This document shows, one piece after another, positions 1-9,072 of a stretch of 64,000 nucleotides of DNA. The stretch comes from Propioniciclava sinopodophylli (GTDB taxonomy: Bacteria; Actinomycetota; Actinomycetes; Propionibacteriales; Propionibacteriaceae), in assembly GCF_004324755.1 (NCBI RefSeq), contig NZ_SDMQ01000002.1, positions 62,001 through 126,000 on the forward strand, in the 5' to 3' direction. Position 1 is the first letter of the stretch, and every line of letters starts with the position of its first letter. The notes under the pieces were generated by a model, which saw only the letters and a list, made by a program, of their open reading frames with translations, was not told where the DNA came from and did not search any database. Both the position numbers and the translations under genes were made by a program.

Positions 1-896
1 CCTCCCAACGCCGCGGCATCATGCACGCCTGCGGCCACGACGTGCACATGGCGGCGCTGTGGGCGGTCGTCACCGCCGCCCGCGGGCTTGACCTTCCGGT
101 CGCGATGGTGCCCCTGCTTCAGCCCCGTGAGGAGGACAACCCGCCCGGCGCGACCGACGTGGTGGCCTCCGGCGTCCTGGAGGACGTCGACGTGCAGGCC
201 ATGGTGGGCGTCCACGTCCAGCCTCAGGTCGAGAAGGGCGTGGTGTCGACCGGTGCCGGCGCGGTCAACGCGGCGTTTGACTCGTTCGAGATCACCGTAC
301 GCGGACGCGGCGGCCACGGCGCCTACCCGCACACGGCGCTGGACCCGATCACCGTGCTGTCCTCTATCGTCACCGGGCTGGGTGAGCTGCCGATGCGCGT
401 GGTGAACCCGATCCACCCGTCAGTGGTCTCGGTGGGCACGTTCCAGGCCGGCACGGCCGCCAACGTGATCGCCGAGACGGCCACGTGCACCGGCTCCATC
501 CGGACGTTCCACGAGGCCGACCGCGTCGCCCTGCACGAGGCCATCGCGCGGCTCGCCGAGGGCACCGCCCTGGCCCGCGGCGCCACCGCGACGGCGACGT
601 TCGTCCGCGGCGGGCCCGCCCTGGTGAACCACCCGGAGCTGTCCCAACGCGCCGACCTGCTGCTGACCGGTCTGGAGGTGCCGGTGGCGACGGTGCCCTT
701 CCGCTCGTGCGGCTCGGACGACTTCTCCGAGTACGGCCAGGTCGTCCCATCGCTGATGTCGTTCATCGGGGTCGGCTCCGACGGCGGCGTGGGGCTGCAC
801 CACCCCAAGTTCCTCCCCGGACGCGGCGCGCTCCGCCTCGCGGCGGTCGCCCTGGCCGTCAACTACGTAGCCGCCGCGGACCTCCTGCGCGCCTGA
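1..896 (+). CDS. M20 family amidohydrolase (5' truncated by window edge)
   Basis: This is the C-terminal part of an M20/amidohydrolase-type metallopeptidase (aminoacylase, hippurate hydrolase or IAA-amino acid hydrolase class), which cleaves N-acyl amino acids or related amides. The reading frame is open to the left edge, so the true start lies outside. The visible protein begins just before the MHACGHD metal-binding motif, followed by LQPREED (the glutamate-pair region) and a dimerisation lid domain with GGHGAYPH at about residue 95-105. It ends with SCGSDDFSEYG and a late metal-binding histidine in LHHPKF. The substrate cannot be told from sequence. A 22-bp repeat array starts 5 nt after the stop codon. 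A paralogue of the same family lies at 7776-8996. Confidence 0.85.
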   Translation, partial: SQRRGIMHACGHDVHMAALWAVVTAARGLDLPVAMVPLLQPREEDNPPGATDVVASGVLEDVDVQAMVGVHVQPQVEKGVVSTGAGAVNAAFDSFEITVRGRGGHGAYPHTALDPITVLSSIVTGLGELPMRVVNPIHPSVVSVGTFQAGTAANVIAETATCTGSIRTFHEADRVALHEAIARLAEGTALARGATATATFVRGGPALVNHPELSQRADLLLTGLEVPVATVPFRSCGSDDFSEYGQVVPSLMSFIGVGSDGGVGLHHPKFLPGRGALRLAAVALAVNYVAAADLLRA

Positions 897-900
897 CCCT

Positions 901-1030
901 GCGCCGAGAGCCCCGGGTTTCTGCGCCGAGAGCCCCAGTGTTCGGCGCCGAGAGCCCCGACACGTGCGCCGAGGCCTTGGGTTCGTGATCGAACCCAAGC
1001 CCTCGGCGGACTGAACCCAAGCCCTCGGCG
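901..1030. repeat. 22-bp tandem repeat array 1 (three intact and about three degenerate units)
   Basis: Three units with the core GCCGAGAGCCCC begin at 903, 925 and 947, exactly 22 bp apart, in + orientation. A degraded unit follows near 969. After a short centre, two inverted relatives (core AAGCCCTCGGCG, again 22 bp apart) end just before the mmdB stop. The array fills the whole gap between two convergent genes. The inverted tail could fold back on the degraded + unit (CCTTGGGTTCG against CGAACCCAAG). A terminator role is possible for this copy only, because other arrays lie between divergent genes. Confidence 0.85.
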
Positions 1031-2152
1031 TCAGCTGGCACCCATCAGGGCGAGCAGCACACCGCCGGCGACGACGGAGGCGACCTGGCCGGCCGCGTTC
1101 GCTCCCATGGCGTGCATCAGCAGGAAGTTGTCGAAGTTCTCCCGCTGCGCCTCACGCTGGACGACACGCGCCGCCATCGGGAAGGCCGAAATGCCGGCGG
1201 CACCGATCAGCGGGTTGAACTTGCCACCCGAGAACACGTTCATCAGCTTCCCGAACGAGACACCCATGACGGTGTCGAGCACGAACGCGATGAGGCCCAG
1301 CACCAGGATCATGAGGGTCTGCAGGTTGAGGAACTTCTCGCCGATCATCGTCGATCCGATGGCCAGGCCGAGGAACAGCGTGACGACGTTGGCGAGTTCG
1401 TTCGAGGACGCCCCCACCAGCCGCTCGACGACCTTCGACTCGCGCATCAGGTTGCCCAGCATCAGCATGCCGATCAGCGGCGTCGCGAACGGCACCAGCG
1501 TGCCGACGACGATCGTCACGATGATCGGAAACAGGATGCGCGTGCGCTGCGAGATCTCCCGCGACGTGTACGGCATCACGATGGCGCGCTCCTTGGCGGT
1601 CGTCAGCGCCCGCATGATCGGCGGCATGATGATCGGCACCAGGCTCATGTACGAGTAGGCGGCCACCGTGATGGGGGCGACCAGCTCGGGCGCGAGCTTG
1701 TTCGACACGTAGATCGACGTCGGCCCGTCGATGGCGCCGATGATGCCGATCGAGGCGGCCTGGTTGTGGTTGAACCCCAGGAACAGCGCCAGCAGCAACG
1801 TCAGGAAGATGCCGAACTGGCCGGCGGCGCCGAGCAGCACCATCTTCGGGTTCTCCAGCAGCGGCCCGAAGTCGGTCATGGCGCCGATGCCGACGAAGAT
1901 CAGCAGCGGGAACATCTCGTTGCCCACGCCCATGTCGTAGAGCGCCTGGAGCATGCCGTGCTCCCCCACCATCGGCGAGAGCGGCAGGTTCGCCAGGATC
2001 GCGCCCGAGCCGATGGGCAGCAGGAGCAGGGGCTCGTACTCCTTCTTGATCGCCAACCAGATCAGGAGCAGGCCGATGGCGATCATCGTCAGGCTCTGCC
2101 AGGTGACGTTGTTGATCCCCTGCAGCAGGTAGTGCAGTGTGTCCGGACTCAT
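1031..2152 (-). CDS. mmdB: Sodium-translocating decarboxylase beta subunit (methylmalonyl-CoA/oxaloacetate decarboxylase type)
   Basis: Integral membrane beta subunit of the Na+-pumping biotin-dependent decarboxylases (OadB/MmdB/GcdB family). It couples decarboxylation of carboxybiotin to Na+ export. The length of 373 aa is normal and hydrophobic segments run throughout. The family's key motif, GAIDGPTSIYVS, is at about residues 139-150, where the aspartate (D142) corresponds to the essential Na+/proton-binding Asp. A second conserved block reads AYSYMSLVPIIMPPIMRAL. It is the last gene of the mmdA-D-C-B operon, and its ATG follows the mmdC stop by 1 nt. Substrate assignment (methylmalonyl-CoA rather than oxaloacetate or glutaconyl-CoA) rests on the linked MmdA-like carboxyltransferase and is an inference. 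Confidence 0.9.
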   Translation of the reverse strand: MSPDTLHYLLQGINNVTWQSLTMIAIGLLLIWLAIKKEYEPLLLLPIGSGAILANLPLSPMVGEHGMLQALYDMGVGNEMFPLLIFVGIGAMTDFGPLLENPKMVLLGAAGQFGIFLTLLLALFLGFNHNQAASIGIIGAIDGPTSIYVSNKLAPELVAPITVAAYSYMSLVPIIMPPIMRALTTAKERAIVMPYTSREISQRTRILFPIIVTIVVGTLVPFATPLIGMLMLGNLMRESKVVERLVGASSNELANVVTLFLGLAIGSTMIGEKFLNLQTLMILVLGLIAFVLDTVMGVSFGKLMNVFSGGKFNPLIGAAGISAFPMAARVVQREAQRENFDNFLLMHAMGANAAGQVASVVAGGVLLALMGAS

Positions 2153-2153
2153 C

Positions 2154-2681
2154 TCAGGCCTCGAACCTCACCAGGGTCTCACCGAACTTCACCTGCTGGC
2201 CGGCCGCCACGTAGATCTCGGCGACGACACCGTCCTTGGGCGCCTTCAGCTCGTTCTTCATCTTCATGGCCTCGAGCACCATCAGCGAGTCGCCCCGCTT
2301 CACCGACGCCCCGACCGCCGTGTCCACGGTCAGGATCACGCCGGGCATGGGCACGGTCATCTTGTCGCGACCGCCACCACCGGCGGCGGCTGCAGCGCGG
2401 GGCCCCCCACCGGACGCCGCGGGCGCGGCCCCCTGCGCGGTCGCGGACGCCGCCGGGGCGTCCGATGCCAGCGGTGCGGACGCCGTGTGCGCGGCCGGGG
2501 CGGCGGACACGGCGCGCGGGGTCACCGCGGGCGTGATCGCCGAGTGGGCCAGGTCGCGGTGGTCGTCGAGCGTGACGTCGACGAGACGTCCGTCGATCTG
2601 GACGCGGAAGAGGTTGGCGCCGACGGCCTCGACGTCCACCACCTTGGACGTGTTGTTGACGCTGATCGTGTAGCGGCGCAT
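2154..2681 (-). CDS. mmdC: Biotin carboxyl carrier subunit of the decarboxylase
   Basis: A 175-aa biotin/lipoyl-attachment protein that carries CO2 as carboxybiotin from the carboxyltransferase to the membrane beta subunit. It has an N-terminal beta-rich stretch (1-45), a long Ala/Pro/Gly linker (about 46-106) typical of swinging-arm carriers, and a C-terminal biotinyl domain (108-175). The biotinylation motif EAMKM has its acceptor lysine at residue 140. Family comparison: the 1.3S subunit of propionibacterial transcarboxylase is homologous, so this protein could also serve that role, but its membrane partners argue for the decarboxylase. The SD sequence GGAGGT overlaps the stop of the upstream mmdD, which indicates translational coupling. 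Confidence 0.9.
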   Translation of the reverse strand: MRRYTISVNNTSKVVDVEAVGANLFRVQIDGRLVDVTLDDHRDLAHSAITPAVTPRAVSAAPAAHTASAPLASDAPAASATAQGAAPAASGGGPRAAAAAGGGGRDKMTVPMPGVILTVDTAVGASVKRGDSLMVLEAMKMKNELKAPKDGVVAEIYVAAGQQVKFGETLVRFEA

Positions 2682-2684
2682 GGC

Positions 2685-3125
2685 CTACCTCCGGGAGAAC
2701 GGGTTGGTCTGGTAGCCCCGGCCGACGGCGAGCCAGCGGCTCGCGAAGAGCTGGCTGCCGGGCGCGTGGGCGCGGGTCTCGGGGCCGGCGGACCGGCGTC
2801 GGATCTCGGCGTGCTGGATGACGGCGACCGTGATCGCCGCGACCTGGTTCTCGTCCAGTCCGTCGGCAATGATCCGGACGGCGCGGGCTGCGGGCTTGGC
2901 CACGGCGTCCTTCGTCGGGTCGTCCTCACCCGGCATGATCGTGACCAGCTCCCGCTCGGGATCGCCCTTGCGGGCCTTGAGCGTGGGCGCCCCGGTCCCG
3001 TCGAGGCGTCCGATGAGCATCAGGACCGCCATGAGGGCCAGCAGCAGCGCGAAGACCACGCCCATGCCGACGACCATCATCATCAGGCCCCAGGAGATGT
3101 CATCCATCGTGGGGAGACTTGGCAT
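2685..3125 (-). CDS. mmdD: OadG/MmdD-like delta subunit, membrane anchor of the decarboxylase
   Basis: A 146-aa small subunit with one N-terminal transmembrane helix (about residues 10-40, Met/Val/Leu-rich) and a charged cytoplasmic tail. This is the architecture of OadG/MmdD subunits, which hold the complex together at the membrane. The tail contains the VAAITVAVIQ segment often found in this family and ends in a basic stretch. The ATG at 3125 has an SD (AAGGAG) that overlaps the TAA stop of mmdA, so the start is well supported. Assignment is by architecture and operon position, because this family is weakly conserved in sequence. Confidence 0.8.
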   Translation of the reverse strand: MPSLPTMDDISWGLMMMVVGMGVVFALLLALMAVLMLIGRLDGTGAPTLKARKGDPERELVTIMPGEDDPTKDAVAKPAARAVRIIADGLDENQVAAITVAVIQHAEIRRRSAGPETRAHAPGSQLFASRWLAVGRGYQTNPFSRR

Positions 3126-3134
3126 CGGGGCTCC

Positions 3135-4679
3135 TTAAACCGGGAAGAGGCCGTGCTTCTTCGGGATGGTCTGCGTGACCTTGGTCCGCAGCACCTCGAG
3201 GGCACGGATCAGGCGCGGACGGGTCTCGCGAGGCTCGATGACCTCGTCGATCTGGCCCACGTCGGCGGCCTGGTAGGGGTTGAAGAACTTCTTTTTGTAC
3301 TCGGCGATGAACCGGGCCTCCTCGGCCTTCGGGTCCTCGGCTGCCTCGATGCCCCGGCGGTTGAGCAACCGCGCGGCGCCCTCGGCACCCATGACGGCGA
3401 TCTGGGCCGACGGCCACGCGAACGCGACGTCGTTGTTCATTTGCTTCGAGCTCAGCGCCACGTACGAGCCGCCGTACGCCTTGCGCGTGACGATCGAGAT
3501 CTTCGGAACCGTCGCCTGGCAGTAGGCATAGATGATCTTCGCGCCGTGGCGGATCACGCCGTTGTACTCCTGCTCGACACCCGGCAGGTAGCCCGGGCAG
3601 TCGACGAACGTGATGAGCGGGATGTTGAACTGGTCGCACAACGTGATGTGGCGGGCGATCTTGTCGGACGCGTTGATGTCCAGGCAGCCGGACATGACCT
3701 GCGGGTTGTTCGCGATGATGCCGACAGCGTGGCCGTCGAGGCGGGCGAAGCCGACCAGCGCGTTGGCCGCCCAGTCGCTGTGCAGGCCGAACAGGGAGTC
3801 GCGGTCGAAGATGCGGGCCAGCAGGTCGCGCATGTCGTACGGCATGTTGTCGTCGGCCGGGATGAGGGTGTTCAGGCCCTCGTCCATGCGGTCGGCCGGG
3901 TCGTACGGCTCGAGCTGCGGCGGGTCCTCGGTGTAGTTCTGCGGCAGGTAGCTGAGCAACTGCTTGGTCTTGCGCAGCGCGTCCGCCTCGTCGGAGGCCA
4001 TGACCTGCGCGACACCCGAGGTGGCGTTGTGCACCCAGGCGCCACCGAGCTCTTCGGCGGTGACGTCCTCGCCCGTGACGGTCTTGATGATGTCGGGGCC
4101 GGTGAGGAACATGTTCGAGGTCTGGTCGACCATGATCGTGATGTCGGTCAGGGCCGGGCTGTACACCGCGCCGCCGGCGCAGGGGCCCATGATCAGTGAC
4201 AACTGGGGCACCACGCCGGACGCCTTGACGTTGCGGACGAACACCTCGCCGTAGGCGGCCAGCGAGCGGACGCCCTCCTGGACGCGCGCGCCACCGGAGT
4301 CGTTCAGGCCGATGACGGGGATGCCGGCCTGGATGGCAAGGTCGAGGATGCGGGAGATCTTGTTGCTCTGCACCTCGGAGAACGAGCCGCCCAGCACGGT
4401 GAAGTCCTGGGCGTAGACCGCCACGCGACGGCCGCCGATCTTGCCGAAGCCGGTGATGATCCCGTCACCGGGGAAGCGGTTCTTGTCCATCCCGAAGTCG
4501 GTGTTCTGATGGGTGGCGAGGGCGCCAAGCTCCTGGAAGGAGGCCTCGTCGAGGAGGATCGACAACCGCTCGCGCGCGGTGAGCTTGCCCTTGGCATGCT
4601 GGGCCTGGATACGCTGGGTTCCACCACCCTCTAGCGCCTGCTGCCTCTTCTCGCGCAACGTCGCCAGTTGATCTGTCAT
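3135..4679 (-). CDS. mmdA: Methylmalonyl-CoA decarboxylase alpha / acyl-CoA carboxyltransferase subunit
   Basis: A 514-aa carboxyltransferase of the PccB/MmdA/transcarboxylase-12S family. It transfers CO2 between an acyl-CoA (probably methylmalonyl-CoA) and biotin on the carrier protein. The two crotonase-like halves are visible: DFTVLGGSFSE (about 92-102), GLNDSGGARVQEG (124-136) and GPCAGGAVYSPALTD (165-179) in the first, and FVDCPGYLPG with RKAYGGSYVAL in the second. The C-terminus ends KKHGLFPV as in relatives. The frame opens upstream to 4754, but the ATG at 4679 fits the family N-terminus and has a GAGG about 10 nt upstream. It heads a four-gene operon with mmdD, mmdC and mmdB, which points to Na+-pumping decarboxylation rather than propionyl-CoA carboxylation (no biotin carboxylase is linked). 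Confidence 0.85.
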   Translation of the reverse strand: MTDQLATLREKRQQALEGGGTQRIQAQHAKGKLTARERLSILLDEASFQELGALATHQNTDFGMDKNRFPGDGIITGFGKIGGRRVAVYAQDFTVLGGSFSEVQSNKISRILDLAIQAGIPVIGLNDSGGARVQEGVRSLAAYGEVFVRNVKASGVVPQLSLIMGPCAGGAVYSPALTDITIMVDQTSNMFLTGPDIIKTVTGEDVTAEELGGAWVHNATSGVAQVMASDEADALRKTKQLLSYLPQNYTEDPPQLEPYDPADRMDEGLNTLIPADDNMPYDMRDLLARIFDRDSLFGLHSDWAANALVGFARLDGHAVGIIANNPQVMSGCLDINASDKIARHITLCDQFNIPLITFVDCPGYLPGVEQEYNGVIRHGAKIIYAYCQATVPKISIVTRKAYGGSYVALSSKQMNNDVAFAWPSAQIAVMGAEGAARLLNRRGIEAAEDPKAEEARFIAEYKKKFFNPYQAADVGQIDEVIEPRETRPRLIRALEVLRTKVTQTIPKKHGLFPV

Positions 4680-4835
4680 CAGGTACAACCTCGTCCTCGA
4701 GTGCTGGAGTCGCCGATCGACTACTACGCACCGTAGCAACCCGCGTCCGGGCACGTCGTCCCGGGCCCGATCGGCTCACGACCCGGACGAAAAGTGCCCA
4801 ACCCGTGGACTGTTGCGCGACAACTGCGGCAACAC

Positions 4836-4869
4836 GCCGACAGCCCCGGTCGCGTCGGCCGAGGGCCCC
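4836..4869. repeat. Two-unit array of the 22-bp repeat family
   Basis: Two degenerate units have cores GCCGACAGCCCC (4836-4847) and GCCGAGGGCCCC (4858-4869), exactly 22 bp apart and in + orientation. They occupy the gap between the mmdA start and the DUF456 stop at 4874. Register and core match the larger arrays, which supports common origin despite three substitutions in total. With array 1 it brackets the mmd operon. Confidence 0.6.
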
Positions 4870-4873
4870 CGGG

Positions 4874-5368
4874 TCACCCGATGAGGTGGGTGATGATGCC
4901 GACCAGCAGCGTGGCGGCGGCGCACAGCGCGAGGGCGAGTTCCACAAGCATGCCCAGGCCAACCGACTTCAGGGCCGTCCAGGACGTCGACGCGGCCTCC
5001 CGGAGGTTGCGCACACGCGCGTACTCCGAGGCGAGCAGGCCGATGGTGAACCCGATCGGCAGGCCCAGGAAGGGGATCACAAACAGGCCGATCACGCCCG
5101 CGACCAGTCCGATGATCACCGAGCGGTTCGGGATGGCACGCTCCTTGAGCCGACGTCCGGTGATCAGGTACTGCGCGCTCGCGCCCGCCGCGACGAACGT
5201 CGCGCCGATCCCGAACACCAGCCAGCCGAACGGGGAGCCGCCCCAGATCGCCCAGACCAACAACCCGCCGAGGATCGCCAGGCTCCCCGGCAGCACGGGG
5301 ACGACGATCCCGCACACGCCGACGACGACGAGCACGACCGACAGGGCGGCGATCAGTTCCACGGGCAT
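4874..5368 (-). CDS. DUF456 family membrane protein
   Basis: A 164-aa hydrophobic protein of the DUF456 family, whose biochemical function is unknown. It shows about four to five membrane segments and the family's glycine/proline-rich blocks: PVLPGSLAILGG near residue 25-36, and a glycine-rich FLGLPIGFTIGLLASEY block past the middle. The ATG at 5368 is preceded by TAGCCT and a 6-nt gap, so a leaderless transcript is likely and the start is supported. It lies between the mmd operon and a secreted AMIN-like protein, all on the minus strand, but its own promoter separates it from the latter. Confidence 0.8.
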   Translation of the reverse strand: MPVELIAALSVVLVVVGVCGIVVPVLPGSLAILGGLLVWAIWGGSPFGWLVFGIGATFVAAGASAQYLITGRRLKERAIPNRSVIIGLVAGVIGLFVIPFLGLPIGFTIGLLASEYARVRNLREAASTSWTALKSVGLGMLVELALALCAAATLLVGIITHLIG

Positions 5369-5396
5369 CGGGCAAGGCTACCGTCTTGCGCAGGCG

Positions 5397-5434
5397 CCTG
5401 CGGCCCCCGCCCCGGTCGGGGCGGAGGCCGCAGG
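5397..5434 (-). terminator. Strong GC hairpin after the AMIN-like gene
   Basis: A near-perfect inverted repeat (CCTGCGGCC pairing with GGCCGCAGG, plus an inner CCGCCCCG/CGGGGCGG) with a 2-nt apex lies between the stop of the AMIN-like gene and the DUF456 start. No U-tract follows, so it is a hairpin-type terminator candidate as is usual in high-GC genomes. Confidence 0.6.
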
Positions 5435-5474
5435 CCGTGTCACCGTCGTCCGACGCCCGGCGACACACCGAGGC

Positions 5475-6038
5475 TCACCAGCGGTGGGCCACGTCGATCA
5501 CGAGTCGGGCGGAGGATCCGTCGTCGAGCACGAACACCCGGAAGGGGAGGCGCGCCCGCACGCCGAGCCCCAGGGTGCTCTGCCCCTCGAACGAGCCAGC
5601 CCAGGCCACCTGGCGGAAGGTGTCGAAGCCCGTCACGTCGGTCAGGTCCGTCACGCTGGCGGGCCGGTAGGTGGGCCGGCCCCACGCGTCGTACGCCGGG
5701 GCACGCACGATGACCTGCAGCTTCGCACCACCGCGCAACGGCACGCGGTACCCGGAACCGTCCTGGTAGACGTTGTCGACGTACCGCACCGAGTAGCCGG
5801 CCGGCGTGCTGCCCTTGAGGTCGATGACGAGCCGGTCGTAACAGGCGTGGCGGCCGGTCCGGACATGGGTCAGCACCTGGTCCTGGTGCGTGCCGGATGC
5901 CTTGGTGAGGGATCCCCAGGTGATTCCGCAGTAGGGGGTGGCGGCTTCGGCCGCGGGCAGGGACGCCGGCAGGACCAGCGCCAGGAGGCTCGCCGCGAGC
6001 ACGACGGCCAGGCGGCGGAGCATCGTCAGGGTGGACAT
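5475..6038 (-). CDS. Secreted AMIN-like domain protein
   Basis: A 187-aa exported protein. Residues 1-32 form a Sec signal peptide (basic n-region MLRR, hydrophobic core, cleavage around AEA). The mature part has the pattern of the actinobacterial AMIN-like beta-sheet domain: HVRTGRHACYDRLVIDLKG near its start, then PLRGGAKLQVIVRAPAYD, and at the end LPFRVFVLDDGSSARLVIDVAH. Related AMIN domains bind peptidoglycan or help localise envelope proteins, but no function has been shown for this group, so the role is unknown. The start has an SD (GAGGAG) about 8 nt upstream, and a strong hairpin follows the stop. Confidence 0.75.
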   Translation of the reverse strand: MSTLTMLRRLAVVLAASLLALVLPASLPAAEAATPYCGITWGSLTKASGTHQDQVLTHVRTGRHACYDRLVIDLKGSTPAGYSVRYVDNVYQDGSGYRVPLRGGAKLQVIVRAPAYDAWGRPTYRPASVTDLTDVTGFDTFRQVAWAGSFEGQSTLGLGVRARLPFRVFVLDDGSSARLVIDVAHRW

Positions 6039-6116
6039 GGCTGACTCCTCTCGTGGGGCCCGGGGGTCGGGGCCCTCACACCCTGTAGACGCCCGCGCGG
6101 CCGGAAAGGTTACGCC

Positions 6117-7718
<1,602 letters not shown>

Positions 7719-7775
7719 GTGGGCCGAGTCTACCGCTACCGGGGCTTCGCCAAGTTCAGCCGCCCGGGTGGGGGC

Positions 7776-8996
7776 TCAGCCAGCCGCGCGCGACAACTCC
7801 ACCAGCGACTCGTGGGCCAGCGCCGCGTAGACGACCATGGCCTCGGCGATCGGTTCGTCGTCGAACCACGCTGTCGCGGAGTGGTTGTAGGACGTGTCGG
7901 CCATGCTGCTGCCCCGCGGGACGCCCGAGTAGAACAGGAACGCCCCGGGTACGCGGGCCAGCACCTCGGAGAAGTCCTCCGAGCCGCCGAGCGGCTCCTC
8001 GAGCACCGAGTAGCGCTCCCCCACCAGGCCGCCCACGACGCGGCCGACGAAGTCGACGACCTCAGGGTCGTTGACGGTCGGCGAGACGCCCAGGCGGTAG
8101 TCGACCTCGGCGCGGCACCCGTGCGCGGACGCGATCCCCTCGATCAGCTGGGTGATCAGCGGCCGCACGCGCTCGCGCGCACCGGCCGAGAAGGTCCGGA
8201 TGGACATCTCCAGGTGGCACTTCTCCGGAATGATGTTGGCCGCCCCGCCGGCGTTCGCCACCCCCACGTTCACGATGATCGGGTCGGCGTTGCTGAACTT
8301 CTTCGCGATCATGGTCTGAATCGCGAGGATCACCTCCGCCATCACCGGCACCGGGTCGTTGCCCATGAACGGTGCCGAGCCGTGCCCACCGCGTCCGATG
8401 ATGTCGACCGCGACCAGGTCGGACGCCGCCATCAGCGTGCCGGGCCGCGTCGTCCACGTGCCGGGCGCGAAGTTGGCCGAGAAGGTGTGCAGGCCGAACG
8501 CCCGGTCGACGGTGCGGCCGGCGGCCTCGAGGACGCCCTCGGCGAGCATGTGGTTGGCCCCGCTGAGCACCTCCTCCCCCGGCTGGAACATGAACACGAT
8601 GTCTCCGGGCAGCTCGTCGCGGTGCGCGTGGAGCAGCTTGGCGGCCCCCACCAGAGTCGCGGTGTGCACGTCGTGGCCGCAGGCGTGCATGTGCCCGTCG
8701 CGCTCGGACGCGAACGGCATGCCCGTCTCCTCCTGCACCGGCAGGCCGTCCATGTCGCCGCGCAGCAGCACGACCGGCTTGTCGGCGGACGCCCCCGCGC
8801 CACCCCTCAGCACGGCCGTGACCGACGTGGTGGCCTCGCCCGTCGTGACCTCCAGGTCGAGCCCCGCCAGCGCCTCGAGCACCGCCGCCTGGGTGCGCGG
8901 CAGGTCGTTGCCGATCTCCGGCCAGCGGTGCAGCCGGTGGCGCAGGTCGGTGATCTCGGCGGCGAGTCCGGCGGCTTCGGCGAGGTAGTCAGGCAT
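7776..8996 (-). CDS. M20 family amidohydrolase
   Basis: A full-length (406 aa) M20D-type zinc amidohydrolase of the hippurate/N-acyl-amino-acid hydrolase group. The metal and catalytic motifs are present: RGDMDGLPVQEETG, HMHACGHDVHTATL (C and H ligands), FQPGEEVLSGA (Glu pair), the lid-domain GRGGHGSAPF, GGSEDFSEV, and the final Asn/His region SYNHSATAWFDD. The frame extends to 9059, but the ATG at 8996 matches the family N-terminus and lies 7 nt after TAGACT, so the longer start is rejected. It is transcribed divergently from the AI-2E family transporter. It is a paralogue of the truncated gene at the window's left edge. Confidence 0.88.
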   Translation of the reverse strand: MPDYLAEAAGLAAEITDLRHRLHRWPEIGNDLPRTQAAVLEALAGLDLEVTTGEATTSVTAVLRGGAGASADKPVVLLRGDMDGLPVQEETGMPFASERDGHMHACGHDVHTATLVGAAKLLHAHRDELPGDIVFMFQPGEEVLSGANHMLAEGVLEAAGRTVDRAFGLHTFSANFAPGTWTTRPGTLMAASDLVAVDIIGRGGHGSAPFMGNDPVPVMAEVILAIQTMIAKKFSNADPIIVNVGVANAGGAANIIPEKCHLEMSIRTFSAGARERVRPLITQLIEGIASAHGCRAEVDYRLGVSPTVNDPEVVDFVGRVVGGLVGERYSVLEEPLGGSEDFSEVLARVPGAFLFYSGVPRGSSMADTSYNHSATAWFDDEPIAEAMVVYAALAHESLVELSRAAG

Positions 8997-9072
8997 GGCC
9001 CCGAGTCTAGGACGCCGCACCGCCAGTCGTGCGTCCGCCGATCTTGTCCGGTCGACCACCTAGGGTGTGCTC

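Noticed and set aside
3135-4679. Propionyl-CoA carboxylase beta subunit (pccB)
   Set aside because: The family is homologous, but no biotin carboxylase subunit is linked, whereas delta, carrier and Na+-pump beta subunits are directly downstream.
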